Assembly: GCA_958450325.1 (NCBI GenBank)
Contig: OY288261.1
Span: 17,721,277 to 17,785,276 of the forward strand
Direction of reading: 5' to 3'
DNA: 64,000 nt
DNA from: Agrostemma githago
Taxonomy: Eukaryota; Streptophyta; Magnoliopsida; Caryophyllales; Caryophyllaceae
The stretch's first letter is position 1, and each line of letters opens with the position of its first letter. A program made the position numbers and the translations under genes. The notes below the pieces were generated by a model that made no database searches, was not told where the DNA came from, and was given only the letters and a program-made list of their open reading frames with translations. Shown here in pieces: positions 10,952 through 20,906 of this stretch.

Positions 10952-11390
10952 TTTTGTTAACGGCTTTGTTTTGGAGTTATGGAATAAGGACAAGTGTACG
11001 GGTAATACAGTCTAGGGTATACGTTTTGCCATCAACTATAAAGCTGGTGTGTCTAGTTAGAGACACATTGGTCGTTGAACTGAGCATGGTTTGTGTTCAG
11101 GAGTGTGTATATTTTGACCTTAAACTTAGATATCGCATCGTGTAAGTCGCCGTCGGGTTGAACTGGATTACGGTTGGTGTCCAGGAGGGGTGTACATTAC
11201 TTAAGCCAGGACCTCGCTGCACGCAGTCCTGTTATAGTTGAGTTGTCTAGTTAGAGACTGAAGTCTAATTTGTTTTGACTAAATTCTCGAACCTAGTTTA
11301 GTATGATCCTAGTGAAAGTCTATTCCGTTACACTGATTGACTTCCATAGCGCCGTTATTTTATTGATTGACATGGATTTGCAGGTTGACA
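10952..11390 (+). promoter_or_regulatory. Conserved LTR core with hairpins (LTR 1)
   Basis: This block stays closely similar to 46783-47220 of element B while the neighbouring LTR sequence is diverged. It contains a 7-bp stem TGTGTCT/AGACACA (11048-11054, 11061-11067) whose six-base loop differs between the elements, a stem CAGGAC/GTCCTG (11207-11212, 11226-11231), and two related copies of a GTTGAACTG…CAGGAG module. It ends at a conserved TTTGCAG/GTTG acceptor-like site (AG at 11382-11383). Function unknown; packaging, dimerisation or splicing control are guesses. Confidence 0.45.
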
Positions 11391-11797
11391 ATCATTTCGA
11401 ATTATTTTACCGTATCATTTTAAATGTTTTCCATTTTTCAACTATTTTGATATAGTAGTAATTGTGCATTAATATCATGTAATATGGCTGGGAGAACGTC
11501 GTCGTTACTCCCCACTGAATTGTGGCTGTTATGTTTATAACATGGCAGGTATTATCTGTTCGGGTTGTGTGAGCTAGCGAGCGGCATTTAATCTTGCGCC
11601 GTTGAATTTATTTTCATATTATGGTTTGTATGTTAAACATATTTGAGGATTTTAATTTTTGCCCTTTTTATAAAAAGTGGCAGTTGTACCTACTTATACT
11701 TTTTTTTTTATTAAAATTTAGTTATCAGTGTGTTAATCCCAACTAAACAGTGATTCCGCCACTGTTTCGCATTAATTTTTTTTTAGGGGATTACAGT

Positions 11798-11809
11798 TGG
11801 TATCAGAGC
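11798..11809 (+). promoter_or_regulatory. Primer binding site, initiator-Met tRNA (A1)
   Basis: TGGTATCAGAGC, complementary to the 3' end of plant initiator-Met tRNA, starts two bases after the LTR end CA at 11795. It primes minus-strand DNA synthesis. Confidence 0.93.
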
Positions 11810-11986
11810 ATCGTTGCTCCCGACGCTCACACATGATTTTAGGAAAAATATCAGTAAATTGGTTAAACATTAAATAAGATATTAGTGAGAGATGGGTAGA
11901 AACCAAAATAAGGACTTACTTGTTTAGTTTATATGTTCCTGAACTCAATGATTAGCATTGATTATGTGTTTCTTTTGTGGTTGAAG

Positions 11987-13015
11987 ATGAACGGCCGAAC
12001 GAACCAGAATGACATCAATGCTGCGTTTATCAACAACATGAATGCGATGGTGCAAACACTCCAGGAATTGACCAACAGGAACGCAAACAACCAGCGACCC
12101 TTTAGCTTCTCGCACGCAGCTGAAGGAATGGCCAAGAGCAAGTTAGAATTTTACGACGGCTCTGTAGATCCTGAAGTCATGAATCGTTGGTTCCGGTTGA
12201 TGGAGAGGCAATTCGGGATTTATTCTGCTCCCGAGGACCAGAAGGTGGGCCTGGCCGTGCTTTACTTGTCTGATGAAGCCGATCGATGGTGGAGCCTAGT
12301 TGGCCCAACTACCTTGCAGACTCCGGGTTTTGGTTGGGCTCAATTCAAGATCCTGTTGGAGCGTAGGTTCTATCCCAAGGAGCTAAAGAAGCAAAGAATG
12401 AGGGAGTTCAGCAATCTTGTCCAAAGAAACAACATGACCGTGGCTGAGTACTCGCAACAATTCCATTTCCTGGCGCATTATGCTGAAGGCCTGCTACAAA
12501 CTGAGGACAATCGGGCCTTTTATTTCAGAGAGGGGCTCAGAGCAGACATTGCACACAATATTCCCAGGGATTTGGAGACTGTACAAGATATCTACAATGC
12601 CGCGTTGTTTACCGAGTCCTCACTGAAGGAAGTCAAGAAAATGGAGACCACTGCTGCTGGCTACAAGAGACCATTCCAATCTTCTGGCAATACCTCTTCT
12701 TCATCGAAGAAATTTCATTCTTCTGGAGGTCTGAAATATTCCGTTGTTTTCTTTCTTCTTATCTTGTTACATATCAGAATCACATCATATGTTTTACAGG
12801 AAAAAGGAACAACTCTAACTCCCGATTTCAAGACAAGAAGAGCACTGCCTGCTTCAAATGCAAGAAGGATTTCCACCCGGGCAAGAACTGTGACGGCTCT
12901 CCCATTGTCTGTTTCACCTGCGGAGAACCGGGACATATTTCGACCAGATGTCCGAAGAAGGCTGCAACCAGCGATGCTGTCAACACACCTGCTCGAAAGG
13001 GGCAAATATTCTTGA
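11987..13015 (+). CDS. gag: Gag, body A1 (unspliced frame)
   Basis: Structural protein that forms the particle around the element RNA. I take the ATG at 11987 (MNGRTNQ) because element B starts its alignable MAGRGTR at the same place; an upstream in-frame ATG at 11933 adds 18 residues. The core (SKLEFYDGSVDPEVMNRWFRLMER… and the WW segment near residue 100) is the Retrotrans_gag domain. The unspliced frame reads into an intron-like segment at 12729 and ends at 13015 without zinc knuckles. If 12729-12799 is removed, the frame enters two CCHC knuckles (CFKCKKDFHPGKNC and CFTCGEPGHISTRC, about 12849-12959) and runs on into protease without a stop. Confidence 0.85.
   Translation: MNGRTNQNDINAAFINNMNAMVQTLQELTNRNANNQRPFSFSHAAEGMAKSKLEFYDGSVDPEVMNRWFRLMERQFGIYSAPEDQKVGLAVLYLSDEADRWWSLVGPTTLQTPGFGWAQFKILLERRFYPKELKKQRMREFSNLVQRNNMTVAEYSQQFHFLAHYAEGLLQTEDNRAFYFREGLRADIAHNIPRDLETVQDIYNAALFTESSLKEVKKMETTAAGYKRPFQSSGNTSSSSKKFHSSGGLKYSVVFFLLILLHIRITSYVLQEKGTTLTPDFKTRRALPASNARRISTRARTVTALPLSVSPAENRDIFRPDVRRRLQPAMLSTHLLERGKYS
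12729..12799 (+). other. Candidate 71-bp intron inside gag (A1)
   Basis: It begins GTCTGAAATATTCC and ends ATGTTTTACAG, with a pyrimidine tract (TTTTCTTTCTTCTTATC) near the start. Element B has no such segment at this place. Its length, 71 (2 modulo 3), is exactly what is needed to bring gag into the frame of pol, and its removal restores both CCHC zinc knuckles. Seventy bases is close to the lower limit for plant introns. A random insertion with GT-AG ends is the alternative. Confidence 0.65.
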
Positions 13016-15288
13016 TGAGCCGAGCCAACGCTGAGGCTAACCCTGACGTAGTTACGGGTATGTTTACGATCTCTGGTGTTAGTGCCTTTATATTATTTGA
13101 TACTGGTGCCTCCATATCCGCTATCTCCTCCAGCTTTGCTTCGAAATTATCTCTTATTCCTTCCCAAGCCGAGCCTATTTCTATCACTCTTCCTTCTGGT
13201 GAAATCGTTGCTTGTTCTAAAGCATATCAAGCTGTTCCTATTCTTTTTGCTGGTATTATCCTTCCTTCGACTCTTCTCGAGTTTCCTCTGGCAGAGTTCG
13301 ATGTTATTTTGGGCATGGATTGGTTATCCCTCTATGATGCAAGATTTCAGTGCCGAGATCGGAAGATTTTTCTGAAGACTCCTAGTGGTTCTCGTATTAC
13401 TTATCGTGGTGGTCGACGTCAGAAGGGTATCAAGATCATTTCTGCTATGAAAGCTATTCGTTTGCAGAGAAAAGGTTGCCAAGCATTTTTTTGTACGGTG
13501 ACTGTAACTGCAGAATTACCCAAACTTGAGGAAGTACGCATAGTCAGTGAATATGCAGATGTATTTCCCGAGGAATTACCTGGTATTCCCCCTGAGCGAG
13601 ATGTAGAATTCACCATCGAGCTCGTACCAGGTACTGGCCCTATTGCCAAGGCTCCTTATAGAATGGCTCCAGCTGAGTTGCAAGAACTGCGTAAACAGTT
13701 GGATGATATGATTGAGAAGGACTTCATTCGTCCTAGTTCATCTCCATGGGGTGCTCCTGTACTGTTTGTAAAGAAGAAAGACGGTACTATGCGCTTATGT
13801 ATTGACTATCGTGACCTTAACAAGGTTACGATCAAGAACAAATATCCTTTGCCCAGAATCGATGATCTCTTCAATCAACTTAAGGGCGCTTCTGTATTTT
13901 CCAAGATCGATCTCAGATCGGGTTATCATCAAATCCCTGTCCGTGAATCAGATATTCCCAAGACGGCTTTCAGTTCGAGGTATGGACACTATGAGTTCAA
14001 AGTTATGCCTTTTCGACTGACCAATGCTCCTGCAGTATTCATGGATCAGATGAACCGAACGTTCCGGGAGTATCTTGACCAGTGTGTTGTTGTCTTTATT
14101 GACGACATCCTAATCTATTCTAAATCCGAGGCTGAGCATGCCGAGCATCTTAAGATCATTCTTGGCATCCTACGAGATCAAAAGTGGTATGCTAAGTTCT
14201 CTAAGTGTGAATTTTGGCTCTCTGAAGTGGATTTCTTGGGTCATGTCATTGCTAAAGACGGTATTAAAGTGGACCCGGCTAAGATTTCCGCTATCGAGAA
14301 TTGGACAAGTCCGAAAGATGTTGGTGAGATTCGAAGTTTCTTAGGTCTTGCTGGATATTACCGAAGATTCGTTCAAGATTTCTCTAAGGTGGCCCGTCCT
14401 ATGACTCAGTTGCTTAAGAAAGAGTCTAAGTTCCTATGGAACCAGGCCTGTGAAGATGCCTTCTCCGAGCTTAAGAGACGGCTTACTACTGCTCCAGTTT
14501 TGACCCTACCCGAGGAAGGCGTTAACTTTGAAGTTTATTGTGACGCTTCTAAGCATGGTTTGGGTTGTGTTCTCATGCAAGGTGGTAAGGTAGTCGCTTA
14601 TGCCTCTAGACAGTTAAAGGTTCATGAGGTGAATTACCCTACCCACGATCTGGAGTTAGCTGCTGTAGTTCATGCTCTAAAGGTCTGGCGACATTATCTC
14701 TATGGAGTAAGGTGCAAGGTGTACACTGACCACAAAAGCCTACGATATCTCTTTACGCAGAAAGACCTTAATGCGAGACAGAGACGGTGGGTAGAGTTGG
14801 TGAACGATTACGATCTTGAATTGGTGTACTGCGAGGGTAAAGCCAATGTGGTTGCAGATGCTCTTAGCAGAAAGATCCTACATTCCTTAACTCCATGTTC
14901 TGGCATTTCTGAAGATCTGTCCCGAGAATTCGCAAATATGACAATTGATGTGGTTATCGAAGGTTCTGATGGGCGGATCAATGCCTTAGTTGCTGAACCA
15001 GCTCTTTTTCAGGAGATTCGTGATAAACAGTTGGAAGATCCTCTCGTTGCCGGTATCCGTGAGAAGATGAAACAGGGTAAAGCTCTCGATTTCTCTGTGG
15101 ATTCTAGTGGAGCTCTGAAGTTTAGGGACCGTTGGGTCGTTCCGGATGAGGTGGAAGTCAGGAAGCAGATTTTGACCGAAGCTCATAAGTCGAGATATTC
15201 TGTACATCCCGGAGGTGGTAAAATGTACAAGGATTTGAAGCTTCATTTCTGGTGGCCATTCATGATGGACGACATTGCCAATATGTGA
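13012..15288 (+). pseudogene. pol: Pol part 1, body A1: protease, RT, RNase H, integrase zinc region
   Basis: Aspartic protease with DTG at 13099-13107 (residues 30-32 of this frame). RT follows (LCIDYRDLN, then FIDD with DD at 14101-14106, then LGLAGYYRRF), then RNase H (VYCDASKHGLG near 14535), then the start of the integrase HHCC region. The RT motif VMPFGLTNAP has arginine for the glycine (VMPFRLTNAP, near 14008), in both A1 and A2. The frame ends at a TGA (15286-15288) caused by a one-base loss compared with element B, in the middle of the HHCC zinc finger. Splicing of the gag intron would feed gag into this frame directly. Confidence 0.9.
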
Positions 15289-16430
15289 GCAAGTGTTTGA
15301 CTTGTCAGCAGGTTAAGTTTGAACATAAGAAACCTGCTGGTATGCTACAGCCGCTCCCTGTTCCAGAGTGGAAGTGGCAGTGTGTAGCCATGGATTTTGT
15401 AGTGGCATTACCGAGAACCGTAAATGGAAGAAACGGTATTTGGGTCATAATAGATCGTTTGACCAAATGTGCACGATTTGTTCCTATTCGTGACACTTGG
15501 AGTCTGGAGAAGCTTGCAGAAGTCTATATTGCCGAGGTGGTCCGTCATCACGGTGTTCCACTCGAGATCGTGTCCGACCGAGATCCAAGGTTCTGTTCTA
15601 AATTCTGGAAGGCATTACAAAGTGCCTTGGGAAGTCAATTGTTGATGAGTACCGCTTTTCATGCCGCTACTGATGGTCAATCCGAGAGGACGATTCAGAC
15701 CTTAGAAGACATGTTACGGGCTTGTGCGTTGGATTTTCAGGATAATTGGATCCGACATCTTCCATTGGTGGAATTCTCCTACAACAACAGTTATCATGCT
15801 TCCATCAAGATGGCCCCGTTTGAAGCACTGTATGGTCGTAAGTGTCGTAGCCCATTGTGCTGGGACGTACCTGGTGAGGTGAAGACTTTGGGTCCTGATC
15901 TGCTGGCCGAGACCGTTGACGCAGTGGAATTAATTCGTTCCAGGATGAAAGCTGCTCAGGATCGTCAGAAATCCTATGCGGATGTCCACCGCCGACCTCT
16001 GGAGTTTGCAGTTGGTGATCTGGTATTTCTTAAGGTATCGCCGATGAAAGGGGTGAAACGATTCGGGATCAAAGGCAAACTTAGTCCTAAGTTCATTGGA
16101 CCGTACCCTGTGATCGAGAAGGTAGGTGAAGTGGCTTACAAGCTAGAGTTGCCTGCTTCGATGGGCAAAGTTCATGACGTCTTTCACGTATCTCAGCTGA
16201 GGAGGTATGTTAGTGACCCCGAGCATGTTCTAGAACCAGAAATTGTTGATGTAGAACCTGACCTGACATACGAGGAGAGACCTGTGAAGATTACTGATCG
16301 ACGAGAGAAGCGCTTGAGGAATAAAGTTGTACCCTTGGTGAAGGTTTTATGGCGCTGTAACAAGTTCGAAGAAGAAACTTGGGAAACCGAAGCGGCGATG
16401 CAAGCCAAACATCCTCATCTCTTCGAGTAA
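15252..16430 (+). pseudogene. pol: Pol part 2, body A1: integrase and chromodomain-like tail
   Basis: Continuation in another frame after the one-base loss near 15286. It resumes at CLTCQQVKFEHKKP, the second half of the zinc finger. The catalytic core has aspartate in MDFVVALPR, aspartate in EIVSDRDPRF and glutamate in DGQSERTIQTLEDML. The C-terminal 60 or so residues (PVKITDRREKRLRNKVVPLVKVLW…PHLFE) match the chromodomain-like tail of Tekay/Del chromoviruses, thought to steer integration to particular chromatin. The frame is otherwise open to its natural stop. Confidence 0.92.
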
Positions 16431-16488
16431 GGTAATCTCGATTCCTTCCTTTCCGTCTTTTCCAGTTTCGAGGACGAAACTTCTTTTT

Positions 16489-16500
16489 AGTGGGGAGGGT
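16489..16500 (+). promoter_or_regulatory. Polypurine tract before LTR 2
   Basis: AGTGGGGAGGGT lies directly before the LTR start TGTAACACCC. It primes plus-strand synthesis. Same sequence before LTR 3 (24380-24391) and AGTGGGGAGGAT before the element B LTR (52348-52359). Confidence 0.85.
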
Positions 16501-16782
16501 TGTAACACCCGTAAAATTTACAACTTCGATATCCGTCCCGTTGCGATTAAATCGACTCTTATCGAGTCTCGTTATTTTTCATCCAGCTTAATTTCGATCT
16601 TCGTATAACACTTTAATAAATTTTCGTTCAAAACCAATTTTAATTTCCTTGTTCGCGAGAATTTTAATTAATCTCGAGAAATTGCTATTTAATATTTTTC
16701 TACGCGACTTCGTATATAATTATTTTCGAAACGTGATTTTAATACTTCTTTCTCATAAACACGTTCTCATATGTTTTCCGTC

Positions 16783-16823
<41 letters not shown>

Positions 16824-18525
16824 TTTTAATCGCGAATCGGGCTCAGATTGTAGCAGACCCGACCGTTTCCCTCAACGGACTGAGATATTTTCGTAGTCGG
16901 TTGAGAAAGTAAGAAAAAAACCGACTCCTCTATTTCCTTCCTTATCCTGTGGCGGTTTCCCCTTAACCGTTTTTGGTAGTTACCCAATCCTCTTTAAACT
17001 CCAACCATATTCCTCCTCCCATTGTACGTTCTCCTCTCTACTCAAAAAAAAAAAGAACGTAAACAACAACAACAGTCAGTGCACTGTTCTTCATTCTTTT
17101 TTTTCCGTTTTCGATCATTCTCTTCATTCCGTGTTCATCTTAATTCAAGGGTAATCATCGAAACCCCTATTCCTCCTTCCTACTTCTCGATTTACGACGC
17201 TAATAAGGGTCTTGTACCTTTTTATATTTTTTTATAGGTTTTCGAGACAACCCCGAGGAAGACGAGTACATTATTGACTCAGATCTTGATTAAGGTAACA
17301 CGACGATCTCGGTATTGCTTGATATTTTGTCGTAGTTACATGTATAGAATTTAAGTTTTTGTTTGGCTATTATAGTATGTCATTAATTTTTTTTATTTAA
17401 AAGTTTTATAATCGTTAATTTTCAATTATTTCGTTGTTATGTTCGTTTTTACGAGATTAGTGAATAAATCGTTATAATAGTTATTAAATCATCATATTTG
17501 GCCGATATAATAATATAATTTTAAAGTTCCTGCCAAAAAAATAAATTTTACAGATTTCGAGTTTTTGAGTCGTTTAATGGATTTTTAACCGATTTCGTAC
17601 AGAATCGATTTAAAACCGATTTAATGTTCAAATGCCTAAATTACGTATTTAAATCTGAAATTTTTTGTTTACGTACATCCTGACCAAATTTAATTTTCTG
17701 TAAATTTTCGTAATTTTTAGAATTTTATAAGTGGGTGAAAAAAAATAAATAGTCCTAAAACACCGTTTATCGTTAAAACCGAATATTCCTTTTAATTTTT
17801 GATTTTTATTTTTAATTCTCGATTCAAAATAAAGTTTCTGAAATTTTCTAACAAGATAATTATTTTAGTGACATTCGAGATTTAATAAAATAAAAAGAGC
17901 GATAAATAGTTATTTAACCTTTTAAAACGAAACCGATGATTAAAAGACGGGTTTTCCTATTTTTTTTGTAATTCTGGATTTTTTTTTTTAAAAAACTGAA
18001 AGGTTTCTGGAAAATTTTTATTTCCTTGATAAGTTATGATTTTTAACAACCGTGCACAAATCGTTTTGAATTTAGCTTTTATTTTTAATCGTTAACGTTT
18101 AATTAACGCGTTTTCCGTAAAAGCCTTTAAAAACGAGTTTCCAGATTTTGAAAAAAATTATTTTCTGGACAGATTGTCTAAATATTAATTTTAATTATTT
18201 ATCGTAATTTTTACACTATTTTTCGAAGCTTTTAAATGATAGAATCAATTTTTAAGCGAAATCGTGAATAATCGTTAAAACACGATTTTACAGCAACTTA
18301 TTTAATTTTCCAGCAATTTTGAACCTTCTAAAAATTTAACCGTTTCATCCTAAGTCACCCTTGATGTTATTCGAAAATAATTTAAATGTTTAATAAAATA
18401 AAGAAGGTTAAATAAATTACTTTTATAAAGATGATTGTCGTAAAACATTATTTTATACTCGTTCCGTCGAAACTAATAATAATTAGGGAATTTTAGTTTT
18501 ATATATTTTCGAAACACCCTAATTC

Positions 18526-18559
<34 letters not shown>

Positions 18560-19686
18560 GTTTGTGAAGTATTTCGATAATTCTTATAAATAATTTATAC
18601 TCGATTTAGAACTTAAAAATTGTTAAGGCCGAAATTAGTAGTTTGCGAAATTAATAATAATTACTTTATAGTTAGGGTAAATTACTATTCTCGATACTTT
18701 TCTATAACGCTATTTTCATCGTATTGGTATTCCGAGAAAATTTCCTAAAATAGAAAATTTCCTAAAATAGAAAGTTTCCTAAATCAGAAAGTTTCCTATA
18801 TTAAAAAGTTTCCCAAATTAGAAAGTTTCCTTTTAAGAACGTTTTGTTAACGGCTTTGTTTTGGAGTTATGGAATAAGGACAAGTGTACGGGTAATACAG
18901 TCTAGGGTATACGTTTTGCCATCAACTATAAAGCTGGTGTGTCTAGTTAGAGACACATTGGTCGTTGAACTGAGCATGGTTTGTGTTCAGGAGTGTGTAT
19001 ATTTTGACCTTAAACTTAGATATCGCATCGTGTAAGTCGCCGTCGGGTTGAACTGGATTACGGTTGGTGTCCAGGAGGGGTGTACATTACTTAAGCCAGG
19101 ACCTCGCTGCACGCAGTCCTGTTATAGTTGAGTTGTCTAGTTAGAGACTGAAGTCTAATTTGTTTTGACTAAATTCTCGAACCTAGTTTAGTATGATCCT
19201 AGTGAAAGTCTATTCCGTTACACTGATTGACTTCCATAGCGCCGTTATTTTATTGATTGACATGGATTTGCAGGTTGACAATCATTTCGAATTATTTTAC
19301 CGTATCATTTTAAATGTTTTCCATTTTTCAACTATTTTGATATAGTAGTAATTGTGCATTAATATCATGTAATATGGCTGGGAGAACGTCGTCGTTACTC
19401 CCCACTGAATTGTGGCTGTTATGTTTATAACATGGCAGGTATTATCTGTTCGGGTTGTGTGAGCTAGCGAGCGGCATTTAATCTTGCGCCGTTGAATTTA
19501 TTTTCATATTATGGTTTGTATGTTAAACATATTTGAGGATTTTAATTTTTGCCCTTTTTATAAAAAGTGGCAGTTGTACCTACTTATACTTTTTTTTTTT
19601 ATTAAAATTTAGTTATCAGTGTGTTAATCCCAACTAAACAGTGATTCCGCCACTGTTTCGCATTAATTTTTTTTTAGGGGATTACA
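16501..19686 (+). repeat. Chromovirus A LTR 2 (middle, hybrid)
   Basis: 3186 bp. At about ten differing sites up to 18119 it agrees with LTR 3 against LTR 1 (for example CTCATATG, TTTTCGTAG, TACAGAATCG, CCGTAAAAG). At the differing sites from 18274 on (AATCGTTAAAAC, GTTAGGGTAA, GACCTTAAAC, the T/A tract before the end) it agrees with LTR 1 against LTR 3. The switch therefore lies between 18119 and 18274. Confidence 0.95.
17240..17293 (+). CDS. Conserved mini-exon in LTR 2
   Basis: Same 17-codon frame and TAA stop as at 9356-9409, without difference, with the same acceptor-like and donor-like flanks. Confidence 0.45.
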   Translation, partial: FRDNPEEDEYIIDSDLD

Positions 19687-19688
19687 GT

Positions 19689-19700
19689 TGGTATCAGAGC
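19689..19700 (+). promoter_or_regulatory. Primer binding site, initiator-Met tRNA (A2)
   Basis: TGGTATCAGAGC two bases after the end of LTR 2, as at 11798. Confidence 0.93.
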
Positions 19701-19877
19701 ATCGTTGCTCCCGACGCTCACACATGATTTTAGGAAAAATATCAGTAAATTGGTTAAACATTAAATAAGATATTAGTGAGAGATGGGTAGAAACCAAAAT
19801 AAGGACTTACTTGTTTAGTTTATATGTTCCTGAACTCAATGATTAGCATTGATTATGTGTTTCTTTTGTGGTTGAAG

Positions 19878-20906
19878 ATGAACGGCCGAACGAACCAGAA
19901 TGACATCAATGCTGCGTTTATCAACAACATGAATGCGATGGTGCAAACACTCCAGGAATTGACCAACAGGAACGCAAACAACCAGCGACCCTTTAGCTTC
20001 TCGCACGCAGCTGAAGGAATGGCCAAGAGCAAGTTAGAATTTTACGACGGCTCTGTAGATCCTGAAGTCATGAATCGTTGGTTCCGGTTGATGGAGAGGC
20101 AATTCGGGATCTATTCTGCTCCCGAGGACCAGAAGGTGGGCCTGGCCGTGCTTTACTTGTCTGATGAAGCCGATCGATGGTGGAGCCTAGTTGGCCCAAC
20201 TACCTTGCAGACTCCGGGTTTTGGTTGGGCTCAATTCAAGATCCTGTTGGAGCGTAGGTTCTATCCCAAGGAGCTAAAGAAGCAAAGAATGAGGGAGTTC
20301 AGCAATCTTGTCCAAAGAAACAACATGACCGTGGCTGAGTACTCGCAACAATTCCATTTCCTGGCGCATTATGCTGAAGGCCTGCTACAAACTGAGGACA
20401 ATCGGGCCTTTTATTTCAGAGAGGGGCTCAGAGCAGACATTGCACACAATATTCCCAGGGATTTGGAGACTGTACAAGATATCTACAATGCCGCGTTGTT
20501 TACCGAGTCCTCACTGAAGGAAGTCAAGAAAATGGAGACCACTGCTGCTGGCTACAAGAGACCATTCCAATCTTCTGGCAATACCTCTTCTTCATCGAAG
20601 AAATTTCATTCTTCTGGAGGTCTGAAATATTCCGTTGTTTTCTTTCTTCTTATCTTGTTACATATCAGAATCACATCATATGTTTTACAGGAAAAAGGAA
20701 CAACTCTAACTCCCGATTTCAAGACAAGAAGAGCACTGCCTGCTTCAAATGCAAGAAGGATTTCCACCCGGGCAAGAACTGTGACGGCTCTCCCATTGTC
20801 TGTTTCACCTGCGGAGAACCGGGACATATTTCGACCAGATGTCCGAAGAAGGCTGCAACCAGCGATGCTGTCAACACACCTGCTCGAAAGGGGCAAATAT
20901 TCTTGA
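19878..20906 (+). CDS. gag: Gag, body A2 (unspliced frame)
   Basis: The same protein as A1 gag; the only base difference I noticed is silent (TTT/TTC-type site near 20110). It has the same start, the same intron-like segment at 20620-20690, and the same unspliced end without zinc knuckles. Confidence 0.85.
   Translation: MNGRTNQNDINAAFINNMNAMVQTLQELTNRNANNQRPFSFSHAAEGMAKSKLEFYDGSVDPEVMNRWFRLMERQFGIYSAPEDQKVGLAVLYLSDEADRWWSLVGPTTLQTPGFGWAQFKILLERRFYPKELKKQRMREFSNLVQRNNMTVAEYSQQFHFLAHYAEGLLQTEDNRAFYFREGLRADIAHNIPRDLETVQDIYNAALFTESSLKEVKKMETTAAGYKRPFQSSGNTSSSSKKFHSSGGLKYSVVFFLLILLHIRITSYVLQEKGTTLTPDFKTRRALPASNARRISTRARTVTALPLSVSPAENRDIFRPDVRRRLQPAMLSTHLLERGKYS
20620..20690 (+). other. Candidate 71-bp intron inside gag (A2)
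   Basis: Identical to 12729-12799 as far as I can see, with GT and AG ends. The two copies are recent duplicates, so they are not independent evidence. Confidence 0.62.

Larger units (their letters stand above)
8635..11795 (+). repeat. Chromovirus A LTR 1
   Basis: TGTAACACCC…GGGGATTACA, 3161 bp, AT-rich. Contents in order: a TTA microsatellite (about 8919-8942), an ATG-poor leader-like region (9100-9270), a conserved mini-exon (9356-9409), a long AT-rich stretch, an AAT microsatellite (about 10640-10668), about six tandem copies of a GAAAGTTTCCTAAA-type unit (10845-10945), a hairpin-bearing core conserved with element B (10952-11390), and a CAGTG…CACTG pair near the 3' end. It differs from LTRs 2 and 3 at about ten sites in its first half. 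Confidence 0.95.

Noticed and set aside
10954..11145. A 63-codon open frame repeated in all three LTRs of element A
   Set aside because: It repeats only because the LTRs are copies. The matching part of element B has insertions and deletions that break the frame, so it is not conserved as protein.
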